Assembly: GCA_029202525.1 (NCBI GenBank)
Contig: CP119325.1
Coordinates: 3,756,001 to 3,820,000 of the forward strand
Direction: 5' to 3'
Length of the DNA: 64,000 nt
Source: Candidatus Pseudomonas phytovorans
GTDB lineage: Bacteria; Pseudomonadota; Gammaproteobacteria; Pseudomonadales; Pseudomonadaceae
Shown: positions 50,209 through 59,360 of the stretch, one piece after another
Numbering within the stretch: position 1 is the stretch's first letter
How the letters are laid out: the number at the start of each line of letters is the position of its first letter
Made by a program: the position numbers and the translations under genes
Notes under the pieces: model-generated
The model's input: the letters and a program-made list of their open reading frames with translations, nothing else
Database searches by the model: none
What the model was told of the DNA's origin: nothing

Positions 50209-51831
50209 TTAGCGCGGGGCCTGCAGAACCGCTTCACGCAGCTCACCCTTGACCACCTTGTTCGAGGCATTCACCGGCAGCGCTTCGAAAAACCGGACCT
50301 GTCGTGGCACTTTGTAGTTGGCCATGCGCGCTCTGGCCCAGGCGATCAGCGACGGCTCATCCAGCTGCTGGCCAGCACGCACTACCACGCAGGCACACCC
50401 CACCTCCCCCATGCGCTCATCCGCAACCCCGATCACCGCCACCTGCGCGATGGCCGGATGCTCGATCAAACCAGCCTCGATCTCTGCCGGGTAGCAGTTG
50501 AAGCCACCGACGATGAACATATCCTTGAGCCGGTCGGTAATCTGCAGGTTGCCATGCTCATCCAGGTTGCCGATATCGCCAGTGTGCAGCCAACCCTCGG
50601 CATCGATGGCCTGCGCCGTCGCTTGCGGGTCATTGAAATACCCCCGCATCACATGAAAACCGCGCAGGCAGATTTCCCCTGACTCGCCCGTGGAGACCGA
50701 TTGGTTATCCGCCGAACGGATGCACACTTCAGTGCCCTCGATGGCCCGGCCACTGGTGCCGGCAACGATGTCGGCGGGGTCATCCGGGTTGCAGATGGTC
50801 GCCAGGCCGCCACACTCCGTCAGCCCATAGGCGGTGGTCACCACGTCGACTCCGAGCTCCCGGCGCATGCGCTCGATCAGCACCGGCGGGATCGTCGATG
50901 AACCGGTCACAGCGATGCGCAAGCTCGACAGATCGGTTTCGGCCAGGCGCGGATGAGCCAGCATCGACAAGTACAGCGTCGGTGGCCCTGGCAACACGCT
51001 GATGCGCTCGGCGGCAATGCGCTGAAACACAGCTTCGGCATCGAACACCGCATGCGGCAGGATAGTCGCGCCAGCCAGCAGGCAGGTCAGCCAACCGGCC
51101 TTGTAGCCAAAGGCATGAAAAAACGGGTTGATGATCAGGTAACGGTCACCCGGCTGCAGGCCAATGACCCGTACATACTCGTTGTAGGCCCGCAGGTTCT
51201 GCCCGTGGGCACTCATTACACCCTTGGGCTTGCCGGTGGTGCCGGAGGTAAACAGCAAGTCGGACAAGTCTCGCGGACCCACGGCCACCGCACGTTGGCG
51301 GGCTTGCAGCTCACTCACAGACTCGCCCTTGGCGAGAAAGCCGGACCAATCCAGGTCGCCGGCCAACGCCGGCTGCCGTGTGCCAAACACCACCAGCTGT
51401 TCCAGGCTGGCCGGACGCAGCGGCGCCAGCATGGCCGGGTAGTCTACCCCCAGAAATACCCCTTGCATCAACAGCACGCGCGACTGGCTACGCGCCAGGA
51501 TATCGGCCGCCTCGGCGCCTTTCATGCGGGTATTGATCGGCACCAGTACAGCACCCGCACAATGCACCCCCAGGGCGGCGACCACCCAGTCACGGCAATT
51601 CGGTGCCCAGATCGCCACGCGGTCGCCCGCCTTGATCCCCAGTGCCATCAGGCTGCGGCAGACACCCAGTGCCAACCCAGGCAAATCCCGGTAATCGGTG
51701 GCAATGCCGTCTTCCTCGATCGCTGCCCGCCCGGCAAAGCGTTCGGCACTGGCGAATAACAAGGCGGGAATCGACAAAGGCAACAGGTTCCAGGCATGTA
51801 CGCTGCCCGGTAATGCTGAACATGCAGTCAT
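50209..51831 (-). CDS. fadD3: FadD3-type HIP-CoA ligase
   Basis: 540-residue ANL ligase matching mycobacterial FadD3: DRVAIWAPNCRDWVVAALGVH, LLFTSGTTGKPKGVMSAHGQ, INPFFHAFGYKAG, LPGPPTLYLSML, TAYGLTECGG, GWLHTGDIGNLDEHGNLQITDRLKDMFIVGGFN (in parts), YPAEIE and NASNKVVKGEL with catalytic Lys. FadD3 activates HIP (or its hydroxylated bile-acid analogue) to start rings C/D degradation. It is encoded last in the hsaA-kstD-kst4D-kshB operon rather than in the ipd operon. Start at 51831 gives a normal length; upstream ORF overlaps kshB. Confidence 0.91.
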   Translation of the reverse strand: MTACSALPGSVHAWNLLPLSIPALLFASAERFAGRAAIEEDGIATDYRDLPGLALGVCRSLMALGIKAGDRVAIWAPNCRDWVVAALGVHCAGAVLVPINTRMKGAEAADILARSQSRVLLMQGVFLGVDYPAMLAPLRPASLEQLVVFGTRQPALAGDLDWSGFLAKGESVSELQARQRAVAVGPRDLSDLLFTSGTTGKPKGVMSAHGQNLRAYNEYVRVIGLQPGDRYLIINPFFHAFGYKAGWLTCLLAGATILPHAVFDAEAVFQRIAAERISVLPGPPTLYLSMLAHPRLAETDLSSLRIAVTGSSTIPPVLIERMRRELGVDVVTTAYGLTECGGLATICNPDDPADIVAGTSGRAIEGTEVCIRSADNQSVSTGESGEICLRGFHVMRGYFNDPQATAQAIDAEGWLHTGDIGNLDEHGNLQITDRLKDMFIVGGFNCYPAEIEAGLIEHPAIAQVAVIGVADERMGEVGCACVVVRAGQQLDEPSLIAWARARMANYKVPRQVRFFEALPVNASNKVVKGELREAVLQAPR

Positions 51832-51853
51832 AGTGACAAACTCGGCAATCGGG

Positions 51854-52882
51854 TTATTCGGGAAAGAGCACCCGCAGGTGCTCGCTGCGGGCCAGGGACT
51901 GGCAAGCCAGCGTCCAGCCCTGGTCAATTTCGTGTTGATCAAGGGCATCGTTGCGCAGCATCTGCACCTGACCACTTTCGACCGTGCACATGCAGGTCGC
52001 ACAGGAGCCGACAAGACAAGAACTTGGCGGGCTCAGGCCGGCCCGGCGCATGGCGTTGAGCAGGGTTTCGCCTTCGGCGCAGGGCACTTCGAACTCTTCA
52101 CCGTCCAGGCGTACCGAAAGCTGGCTGCTCGGGCGGCGGGTATCGACAGCTGCCGGTACTACGACTTCGCCCTCTTCGGGCAGCGAGACAAAGCGCTCGA
52201 CATGTACCTGCGCACTCGGCATGCCTAACGCCTGCAAGGCAGCGACCGCGGCATCCATGAACGGTCCGGGGCCGCAGATGAACGCCTCGGCACTGACGAA
52301 CGGGCGTGCCAGTTCGGCCAACTGGCCTACCGACGCAATGCCCTGCACCGAGTCGAGCCAGTGGATCACTTGCAGCCGATGCGGGTGCGCGCTGGCCAGG
52401 GCCTTGAGCGCGTCACGGAATATCACCGACGCTTCGTCGCGGTTGGCGTAGATCAGCAGAATGCGCCCCGTACCCGCCAACAACGCCGAGCGCAGGATGG
52501 ACAGCACCGGGGTTATGCCACTGCCGCCGCCAAACAGCAGCAGGTCTGTGTCCAGCTGGCGGGGCACAAACACCCCGGCAGGCGCCAGCACCTGCAAGGT
52601 ATCGCCCGCCTGCACGGCGTCACAGAGCCAGTTCGAGGCGCGCCCGTCGCGCACCCGTTTGATCGTGACCCGCAATGGCTCATCAAGCAGTGGCGTGCTC
52701 GACAGTGAATAGCAACGCGGCAACCACCCCCCCTGGTGAGGCACACGCAGGGTCAGGAACTGCCCAGGTCGATAAACAAAGCGCTCGGTGAGCGTTTCTG
52801 GCAGCTCGAATTCCAGAGAGCGGCTGTCGGCGGTCTCTTCAATCACGCGGCTCACACGTACTGACAGGTAATCCAGGCTCAT
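51854..52882 (-). CDS. kshB: 3-ketosteroid 9-alpha-hydroxylase reductase component (KshB)
   Basis: 342 residues in class IA oxygenase-reductase order: FAD domain (RCYSLSST at 57-64), NAD domain (GGGSGITP at 118-125; CGPGPFMD at 203-210), and C-terminal plant-type 2Fe-2S ferredoxin (Cys289, Cys294, Cys297, Cys327). It passes electrons from NADH to KshA. ATG at 52882 overlaps the kst4D stop (ATGA). Located 48 kb from kshA, joined by the shared operator. Confidence 0.92.
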   Translation of the reverse strand: MSLDYLSVRVSRVIEETADSRSLEFELPETLTERFVYRPGQFLTLRVPHQGGWLPRCYSLSSTPLLDEPLRVTIKRVRDGRASNWLCDAVQAGDTLQVLAPAGVFVPRQLDTDLLLFGGGSGITPVLSILRSALLAGTGRILLIYANRDEASVIFRDALKALASAHPHRLQVIHWLDSVQGIASVGQLAELARPFVSAEAFICGPGPFMDAAVAALQALGMPSAQVHVERFVSLPEEGEVVVPAAVDTRRPSSQLSVRLDGEEFEVPCAEGETLLNAMRRAGLSPPSSCLVGSCATCMCTVESGQVQMLRNDALDQHEIDQGWTLACQSLARSEHLRVLFPE

Positions 52883-54573
52883 ATCAATTGCTCGCTGGGT
52901 TCGATTTCGGCGTCTGCCCTGGTCGCCGTCAGCGACCGCCCGGCACGTCGCCCGGAAAACACACAATCGGCCAGCGACAGGCCGCTGACGTACAAATGGC
53001 AAGGAATGCCGATGGCGGTACGCCCGGCCGCGTACAAGCCAGGGATCGGCAGGCCTTGAGCGCCCAGCACCGCACCGCTGTCTTCATCGACCTTGAGGCC
53101 GCCCAGGGTCAACCCCCCGAGGGGGAACAGGGGGTTGCTGACGGAAATGTCACAGGCATAGTACGGGCCCTGATCGAGTACCTGACGGCTGCCTTGCGAC
53201 TTGCCGAAGGCATCCTCGGCGTCCCCCCGGGCGGCCGTGTTGTAGGCGTGCAGTGAGTTGCGCAATACATCGGCACGCATGCCGGTAACCTGTGCCAGCT
53301 GCTCGATGCTCTGGCCCTTGCGCACACCACGCAGCATCAGCAGCAACGCCGGCAAACTCTGGAACCACCAGTAACCGTCGAACAGCGCTTGCCTGATCGA
53401 CTGCTTGCGCAGGCGTGCGTCCAGCACCAGCCAGGCCTTGCCGCCCTGCTCTTCACACAGCGGCTGACCCAGGGTGGCGCCGTAGACCTCTTCGTTGACG
53501 AAGCGCTGGCCGAGGGTGTTGACCACAATGCCCTTGGGCCAGCAAAACGGGGGGTTGATGAAGCGCCAGGCCGACACCCGCTGCAAGCGATCGCTGACCC
53601 CACCGACACTCACGCCCAGGCGCAGGCCACTGCCATCACAGCCGGTCGCGCCGACTTTGAAGTTGCGGCGAAACTTAGGCGCATGCTCGCTGACCATCTC
53701 GCGGTTGAAGATGAAGCCACCGGTGCTCAGCACCACCCCTCGCCGGGCGCGTACCAGCCGCGGCCGGGCAAAGTCGATTTCCAGCTGGCGCACGCGTTTG
53801 CGCAAGGTGTCGCAGTAGCGTGGGGCAAAGTTTTGCAGGCGTTCGGCACGCGCCGCCCATTTGGCATGCAACCGCGCCTGGGCACTACCGGCTGGCAGGC
53901 ACCACAACTCTACGCCGACTACCCTGCCGGTCTGGTCGCTTACCAGGCGCCGGGCAGCGGACTGAAGTTGCGGCCGCACGCCGTTGCGCAGGCAAGCCGC
54001 CTTGAGGTGCGCATACAGCACCGCGCCACATTGACCCTTGCCTACCGTGCGATGGCCACGCGGCGCCGGGGGTAAATCGCTACGGTGCGACGGTACCAGC
54101 TCATTGCCGGAGTAATAGAGAAACTGGCCATCGGCTGGATACGAGGTTTTACCGCCGGGCGGCATGCTGTGGGCATAGGGCACGCCATGGCCCTCCAGCC
54201 AGGCCAGGTTGGCGGCACTGTCCTGGCAAAAACGCTGCAATGTTGCATCGGCGACCACACCCTGGGTTTCGTGCTTGAGGTAGGCGAACATCGCCGCGGG
54301 CGTGTCGCTGAAACCAGCGGCCTGCTGCTGGCGGGTGCCACCGCCGGCGTAGACCACGCCACCGCTCTTGGCACTGGCACCGCCGCCGGTGAAACGGTCG
54401 GCGACCAGCACGTCCGCGCCCTGGGCGCGGGCCTCAAGGGCAGCGCAGGCGCCGGCCGCCCCCCAGCCGATCACCAGTACATCACAGTGGTCATCCCAGT
54501 GCAGGGCGTCGGCATCGGGCACCTGCAATGCCGGCTGGATATCGGTACACGTCGATTTGACAGCGGCTGGCAT
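52879..54573 (-). CDS. 3-oxo-5-alpha-steroid Delta4-dehydrogenase (Kst4D/TesI)
   Basis: 564-residue FAD flavoprotein: DVLVIGWGAAGACAALEA, GGGASAKSGGVVYAGGGT, LSTGGFIFNREMV and C-terminal HLYVSGLSLADCVFSGRRAGRS (in part). The Tyr528-x-Ser530 pair within LYVSGLS corresponds to the Tyr/Ser catalytic residues of Delta4-(5-alpha)-KSTD and separates it from Delta1-KSTD. It introduces the 4,5 double bond into 5-alpha (or related) 3-ketosteroids. Located 9 bp downstream of kstD. A Comamonas homologue is called tesI. Confidence 0.88.
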   Translation of the reverse strand: MPAAVKSTCTDIQPALQVPDADALHWDDHCDVLVIGWGAAGACAALEARAQGADVLVADRFTGGGASAKSGGVVYAGGGTRQQQAAGFSDTPAAMFAYLKHETQGVVADATLQRFCQDSAANLAWLEGHGVPYAHSMPPGGKTSYPADGQFLYYSGNELVPSHRSDLPPAPRGHRTVGKGQCGAVLYAHLKAACLRNGVRPQLQSAARRLVSDQTGRVVGVELWCLPAGSAQARLHAKWAARAERLQNFAPRYCDTLRKRVRQLEIDFARPRLVRARRGVVLSTGGFIFNREMVSEHAPKFRRNFKVGATGCDGSGLRLGVSVGGVSDRLQRVSAWRFINPPFCWPKGIVVNTLGQRFVNEEVYGATLGQPLCEEQGGKAWLVLDARLRKQSIRQALFDGYWWFQSLPALLLMLRGVRKGQSIEQLAQVTGMRADVLRNSLHAYNTAARGDAEDAFGKSQGSRQVLDQGPYYACDISVSNPLFPLGGLTLGGLKVDEDSGAVLGAQGLPIPGLYAAGRTAIGIPCHLYVSGLSLADCVFSGRRAGRSLTATRADAEIEPSEQLI

Positions 54574-54582
54574 AACAACTCC

Positions 54583-56292
54583 TCAACGATTGGCAGCAAT
54601 GTGATGGGCCGCGATATAGCCGAACGTCATGGCCGGGCCCAAGGTCCCGCCCGCGCCGGGATAACTGGTGCCCATGACCGACGCCGAGCAGTTGCCAATG
54701 GCATACAGGCCGGGAATGACCTCGCCGTCCTGGCTCACCACCTGCGCGTGTTCGTTGGTCAAGAGGCCACCTTTGGTACCGATATCGCCAGCGTCCAGGC
54801 GCATCGCGTAGTACGGCCCTTTGCTCAGGGGCGCCAGGCATGGGTTGGGTTTCACGTTGCTGTCGCCGTAGTAACGGTCGAACACGTTGCCGCCACGGCC
54901 GAAGTCGGCATCGACGCCGCTGCGGGCGTAGGCGTTCATTTTCTGCACGGTCTGCTCGAGCCCTGCGCGGTCTACGCCGATCTGCGCCGCCAGCGCAGCC
55001 GGGCTGTCAGCCTTGAAGTACAAAGTATTGAGCCATTCCTTGCGCAGTCGGCTGTCGGGCATGACCTGGGCCGGCATCAACGGCCCCATGGCATAGTTGA
55101 AGCGGAAATGGCCGTCGAAGATCACCCAGCACGGGATCGATTTGCCACCGGTGTGCTGGTTGTCGCGGTACATGGCGTCGACAAATTCCAGGTATGGCGC
55201 CGCCTCATTGACAAAGCGCCGGCCCAGGCTGTTGACCACGATGGCACCCGGGAACGCCCGTTCGGCAAATACTCCACGCGGTTTCTCTTCGCCGGGCACG
55301 CTAATGGTCGGCGCCCACCAGGCCCAGTCCATCAGAGCGGTCGCCGCGCCCAGTTCGAGACCGGCTTGCAACGCCGCACCGGTGTTGTTGCCCGGCGGCG
55401 TGGCGCTCCAGTCACGCAGGGTCGGCTGCGGTAAATAGCGCTCGCGCAAAGCCTGGTTCTGCTCAAAGCCCCCGGAGCCGAAGATCACCGCATGGCGGGC
55501 ATGCAGCTGCAGCGTCTGCCCGTCACGACAAACCTGCATGCCAATGACCCGCCCATTGTCGGTGATCAGGTTCTGGAAGTCGGTGTTCAACCACAGTGGA
55601 ATGTTTCGGTCCATCAGCGAGCGGCGCAACGAGGCGACCAGCGCACTGCCCAAGGCGGCGCGGCGGTCGCGCCGGCTCTTGCGGCGCCATTTGAAGTCGA
55701 GCTTGTAGCGCAGCATCAAGCCGAGAATCAGCAGGCGCCAGCCAAACGAGCGTGACATGGCCTTGTGCGCGTGCCGCGCGGTCCAGGCAATGCGCCCCAT
55801 CAGCAGCGTCGAAGGTGACGGCGTGCGCAGGTTGGCCAGCTCATTACCCAGGAGGCTGGTATCGAACAGTTCCGGGTCGAGGGTGCGACCACCGGCCAGC
55901 GAGCCTGGCAGTTGCGGATAGTAGTCCGGGTACTTTGCCGCCACGGCGTAACGCACATGGCTGTTGTCCACCAGGGCACGGATCATCTGCGGCGCGTGTT
56001 TGACATAGGCACGCAAGCGCTGGTCATCGCCATGCTCACCGGTGGCAGCTTTGAGGTACTGCAGGGCCAGATCGACACTGTCGCGGCCACCTTTGGCGGC
56101 GAAGTAGTGGTTATTGGGGATCCAGATGCCGCCGCCGGAGATCGCCGATGTACCGCCGAACTTGTCGCTTTTCTCGACAACCAGTACCGATAGACCCTGT
56201 TCGGCAGCAAACAGCGCCGAGGTCATCGCACCGGCACCGGAGCCGACGACGATCACGTCGTAGTGTGAAACAGGCTGAGCGTTAGCTGTCAT
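54583..56292 (-). CDS. kstD: 3-ketosteroid Delta1-dehydrogenase (KstD/TesH)
   Basis: 569-residue FAD flavoprotein: DVIVVGSGAGAMTSALFAAE, EKSDKFGGTSAISGGGIWIPNN (in part), PDYYPQLPG (candidate first catalytic Tyr) and C-terminal SYPGAGGTLGPAMTFGYIAA with Tyr544 and Gly548, equivalents of the Tyr487/Gly491 pair of Rhodococcus KSTD1. It makes the C1-C2 double bond that, with KshAB 9-alpha-hydroxylation, opens ring B. The ATG at 56292 is preferred; ribosome site AAGG is ten bases upstream and weak. Confidence 0.92.
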   Translation of the reverse strand: MTANAQPVSHYDVIVVGSGAGAMTSALFAAEQGLSVLVVEKSDKFGGTSAISGGGIWIPNNHYFAAKGGRDSVDLALQYLKAATGEHGDDQRLRAYVKHAPQMIRALVDNSHVRYAVAAKYPDYYPQLPGSLAGGRTLDPELFDTSLLGNELANLRTPSPSTLLMGRIAWTARHAHKAMSRSFGWRLLILGLMLRYKLDFKWRRKSRRDRRAALGSALVASLRRSLMDRNIPLWLNTDFQNLITDNGRVIGMQVCRDGQTLQLHARHAVIFGSGGFEQNQALRERYLPQPTLRDWSATPPGNNTGAALQAGLELGAATALMDWAWWAPTISVPGEEKPRGVFAERAFPGAIVVNSLGRRFVNEAAPYLEFVDAMYRDNQHTGGKSIPCWVIFDGHFRFNYAMGPLMPAQVMPDSRLRKEWLNTLYFKADSPAALAAQIGVDRAGLEQTVQKMNAYARSGVDADFGRGGNVFDRYYGDSNVKPNPCLAPLSKGPYYAMRLDAGDIGTKGGLLTNEHAQVVSQDGEVIPGLYAIGNCSASVMGTSYPGAGGTLGPAMTFGYIAAHHIAANR

Positions 56293-56382
56293 TGTTGTTG
56301 TGCCTTGGCTGTGATCGGAAATATCCCGGCGTGCCGGCCAGGGGTGCGCAGGCCCGGGCCTGCAGCCAGGCCCGGGCACGGC

Positions 56383-57570
56383 TCATACGTAGGGATCAGG
56401 GTTGGGCAGGCCCAGTTGCACGGCGCCAAGGCTGCGGCTGAAGGCCATGTAGTTGTTGGCGATATGCCCGCGCGCCTGGTGCAGGTCGCGGAACAGGCGC
56501 GCCACCGGGTTGGTGTTGTACAGCCCGGAAGCGGCCATGCAGCGCAGCAGTTCGTTGACCTTCTCGGCGCAGATATTGGTGACGTAGGACGATTGGTAGC
56601 GGTACAGCAGGCGGGTTTCCACGTCCGGGTACTCGCCCGCTTCGGCCAGCGTCATCAGGTGCGCGTAGTTGCGCTCCAGCACCAGTCGCAGGCTGTCGAC
56701 AATGATTGTCGCCTCCGCTACGGTGGTTTGCGCCACCGGGTCGTCGGCGGTTTTCATGCCGTGCTTGCCGATGTGCGCCGCGGCATTGGCGCGAAATTCG
56801 TTGATCGCCCCTTGCAAGGCACCGATGGCCGATGAGGACACCGCGCGCGTGAACACCTGGGCGAAAGGAATGGCATAGATCGGGTTGGTGTTGACCAGGC
56901 GTCCGGGCGTGGCTTCAAGCGTGCAGTTGTTGGTGCGTTGCACGCGGTGTGCCGGCACGAAGGCATCTTCGACGACAATGTCGTGGCTGCCGGTGCCGCG
57001 CAGGCCCAGCACGTCCCAGTTGTGCTCGATACGGTAGTCGCTGCGCGGGATCAGAAAGGTGCCGTGCTCCGCTGCCAGGTCGCCATCGGCGGGCAGCACA
57101 CCGCCGAGGAAGCACCATTGGCAGTGCTCGCTACCGCTGGAAAAGCCCCAACGACCGCTGATGCGATAGCCGCCTTCAACCACGGTTACCTTGGCCACGG
57201 GCATGTAGGTGGACGAGATCAGGGTGGTATGGTCCTGGCCCCATACATCGCGCTGGGCCTCGATCGGGTAACGCGCCAGTTGCCAGGGGTGTACGCCCAT
57301 CACGCCATAAATCCACGCCGTGGACATGCAGCCTTCGGCGAGGATCATCTGGATTTCGAAAAAAGTCCGCGGATCGACTTCGTAACCACCAAACGCACGT
57401 GGTTGCAGGGCACGCAACAAGCCTGCCTGTTGCAATTCGAAAATCGTTTCGTCAGGTACCCGGAACTCGCGGTCAGCGCGCGCGGTGCGGCTTTTGAGGG
57501 CGGGTACCAGGCGCCGGGCGCGTTCCAGCAGTTCGATTTCATCCTGCGTTTTCTCTCGCATGCTGTCCAT
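56383..57570 (-). CDS. hsaA: HsaA/TesA2 flavin-dependent 3-HSA 4-hydroxylase, oxygenase component
   Basis: 395-residue group D flavin monooxygenase with acyl-CoA dehydrogenase fold: FELQQAGLLRALQPRAFGGYEVDP, AEGCMSTAWIYGVMGVH, SGRWGFSSGSEHCQWCFLGG (in part), WDVLGLRGTGSHDIVVEDAFVP (in part). It hydroxylates the phenolic ring A of 3-HSA to a catechol using FMNH2 from HsaB (61015). First gene of a five-gene operon; GGGAG ten bases before ATG 57570, with an alternative ATG at 57561. Confidence 0.92.
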   Translation of the reverse strand: MDSMREKTQDEIELLERARRLVPALKSRTARADREFRVPDETIFELQQAGLLRALQPRAFGGYEVDPRTFFEIQMILAEGCMSTAWIYGVMGVHPWQLARYPIEAQRDVWGQDHTTLISSTYMPVAKVTVVEGGYRISGRWGFSSGSEHCQWCFLGGVLPADGDLAAEHGTFLIPRSDYRIEHNWDVLGLRGTGSHDIVVEDAFVPAHRVQRTNNCTLEATPGRLVNTNPIYAIPFAQVFTRAVSSSAIGALQGAINEFRANAAAHIGKHGMKTADDPVAQTTVAEATIIVDSLRLVLERNYAHLMTLAEAGEYPDVETRLLYRYQSSYVTNICAEKVNELLRCMAASGLYNTNPVARLFRDLHQARGHIANNYMAFSRSLGAVQLGLPNPDPYV

Positions 57571-57645
57571 CCGTTCGTTCTCCCAATCTCGTTGCGCGGT
57601 TGCGCGAGTCTTGGTGGATGATCGAATGCAGCAGGCGAATATTCA

Positions 57646-57661
57646 TCGTCAAAGCGGACTA
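57646..57661 (-). promoter_or_regulatory. regulon dyad box upstream of the hsaA-kstD-kst4D-kshB-fadD3 operon
   Basis: Read toward hsaA: TAGTCC-gctt-TGACGA followed by TG, 75 bp before the ATG. -10-like GATCAT ends 26 bp after the box. Confidence 0.68.
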
Positions 57662-57702
57662 GAGAAACGTGGTACGGCGCCGTCCCTGGCGCCTTTTCAG
57701 GC

Positions 57703-59298
57703 TCAGATCGCGGCGCGCCTGGCGGCCCACGGGCGGTCCTGTTCCAGCTGCGAGGCCAGGCGCAGCAGCACGTCTTCACCGCCAAGGCGGGCGGTGAACA
57801 TCATGCCCACCGGCAGGCCACTGTCGCTCATGCCCAGCGGCAAGGAAATGGCCGGCTGGCCGCTGACGTTGGCCAGCACGGTGAACGCGGCACTGCCCAT
57901 GGCCTTGCGGGCGTAACTTTCGTAGGGCTGGTTGAGCGAGAGCTCGCCCAGGGCCGGCGTCAGGCTGGCGGTGACCGGGGACAGGATCACATCAAAACGC
58001 TCGAACTGCTGTTCCATGGCCATGCTGATGTCTTCGAACGCGTGCCGGGCGCGTACTACGCCCTCACCCGTGGCCTTCGCTGCACGCTCCAGCACACCAA
58101 AGGTGATGATTTCCAGGTCCTGCGGCCCCAACGCGCGGCCCAGGGCTTTCTCCCGGTCGTTGACCGTGACCAGCAACGAGTTGCCGATGGCCACGCCGTG
58201 GGCGCCGAACAGCTGCTGGGCCTGAATCGGCAAGCGCAGTTCATCCACCTCGTGGCCGAGGCCCAGCAGTTGCTTGACAGTGTCTTCCAGAACCTTGGCA
58301 ATTGCCGGGTCCAGCGGCGCCCCGGTCAGCGATTCGCGCACCAGCGCGACCCGCAAACGGCCGGGATCACGGCCCAGCTCCTCGACGTAGGGGCGTACCA
58401 GCGGCAGGCTCCAATACGGGCTACCGGGTTCGTGCCCCTGGCCAGCATCGAGAAACAACGCGGTATCGCGCACGCTGTGCGACACCGTGTTGGCGACACT
58501 GGCACCAAACGAGCCTTCAAGGCGCGCCGGCCCGCTTGGCGTGCGGTAGCGCGTCGGCTTGAGGCCGACCAGCCCGCAGTAGGACGCCGGGATCCGGATT
58601 GAGCCGCCACCATCGGTGGCATGGGCGACCGGGACGATACCAGCGGCCACCGCCGCGGCAGAACCACCGGACGAGCCACCCGCGCTCAACGCCAGATTCC
58701 AGGGGTTGCGGGTTTGCCCCCATGCCAGCGACTCGGTGGTGGTGGTCAGGCCGAACTCCGGGCTGGTGGCTTTACCGAAAGGCACTGCCCCGGCGGTTTC
58801 ATAACGGCGGATCAAGGTGCTGGTAACGCTCGACGGTGGTGCATCCTTGAACAGCCGGCTGCCGTTGCTGGTGGTCGTGCCCTGCAAGTAGGTGTTGAGG
58901 TCCTTGAGCAGGATGGGCACGCCCGCGAGCGAGCCCTGGGTCAGGGTGCCGGCCTTCTGCCTGGCCACCAGCAACGCGCGGGCATAATCGTCATGGCGCA
59001 TGTTGACTGCGTTGATCTTCGGGTTGACCAGGTCACAACGGGCAAAAGCTGCGCCGAGCAACTCTTCGGCACTGAAGTGGCCGGCCTGCAAGCCCTTGGC
59101 CATGGCCCAGGCATCCAGCCCCAGGTAGTCGCTGGCCGACAAGCCGCCAGCGGCCCGGGCATCGGCAAAGCGCCCCAACAACCCGACGCCCAGCGCCACC
59201 GCGCCGGCTTTGAGCACCTGGCGTCGCGGCCATCCGTCAGCGGCGTCGGCACCCGCCGCAGCAAGTGTGTCGGCCAGTGGCAATGCGTTTTTTTCCAT
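57703..59298 (-). CDS. amidase-signature enzyme with Tat-type signal peptide
   Basis: 531 residues. N-terminus carries twin arginines (WPRRQVLK, 23-30), a hydrophobic stretch and ADARAAG cleavage-like site, so export by Tat to the periplasm is likely. The amidase domain has the Ser-cisSer-Lys triad: Lys132 (LLKDLN), Ser209 (GGSSGGSA) and Ser233 (DGGGSIRIPAS). It is 62 bp downstream of the aldehyde dehydrogenase gene and should share its operator. Periplasmic hydrolysis of an amide in a bile-acid cluster suggests deconjugation of glycine or taurine conjugates, but known bile-salt hydrolases are Ntn-type; this is a hypothesis. Confidence 0.87.
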   Translation of the reverse strand: MEKNALPLADTLAAAGADAADGWPRRQVLKAGAVALGVGLLGRFADARAAGGLSASDYLGLDAWAMAKGLQAGHFSAEELLGAAFARCDLVNPKINAVNMRHDDYARALLVARQKAGTLTQGSLAGVPILLKDLNTYLQGTTTSNGSRLFKDAPPSSVTSTLIRRYETAGAVPFGKATSPEFGLTTTTESLAWGQTRNPWNLALSAGGSSGGSAAAVAAGIVPVAHATDGGGSIRIPASYCGLVGLKPTRYRTPSGPARLEGSFGASVANTVSHSVRDTALFLDAGQGHEPGSPYWSLPLVRPYVEELGRDPGRLRVALVRESLTGAPLDPAIAKVLEDTVKQLLGLGHEVDELRLPIQAQQLFGAHGVAIGNSLLVTVNDREKALGRALGPQDLEIITFGVLERAAKATGEGVVRARHAFEDISMAMEQQFERFDVILSPVTASLTPALGELSLNQPYESYARKAMGSAAFTVLANVSGQPAISLPLGMSDSGLPVGMMFTARLGGEDVLLRLASQLEQDRPWAARRAAI

Positions 59299-59360
59299 GT
59301 GCAGAATTCCGTTTTTTATTGTGTCTGTTCGACTCGCTCAGCGCGCGCCGGTTTCCCCGC

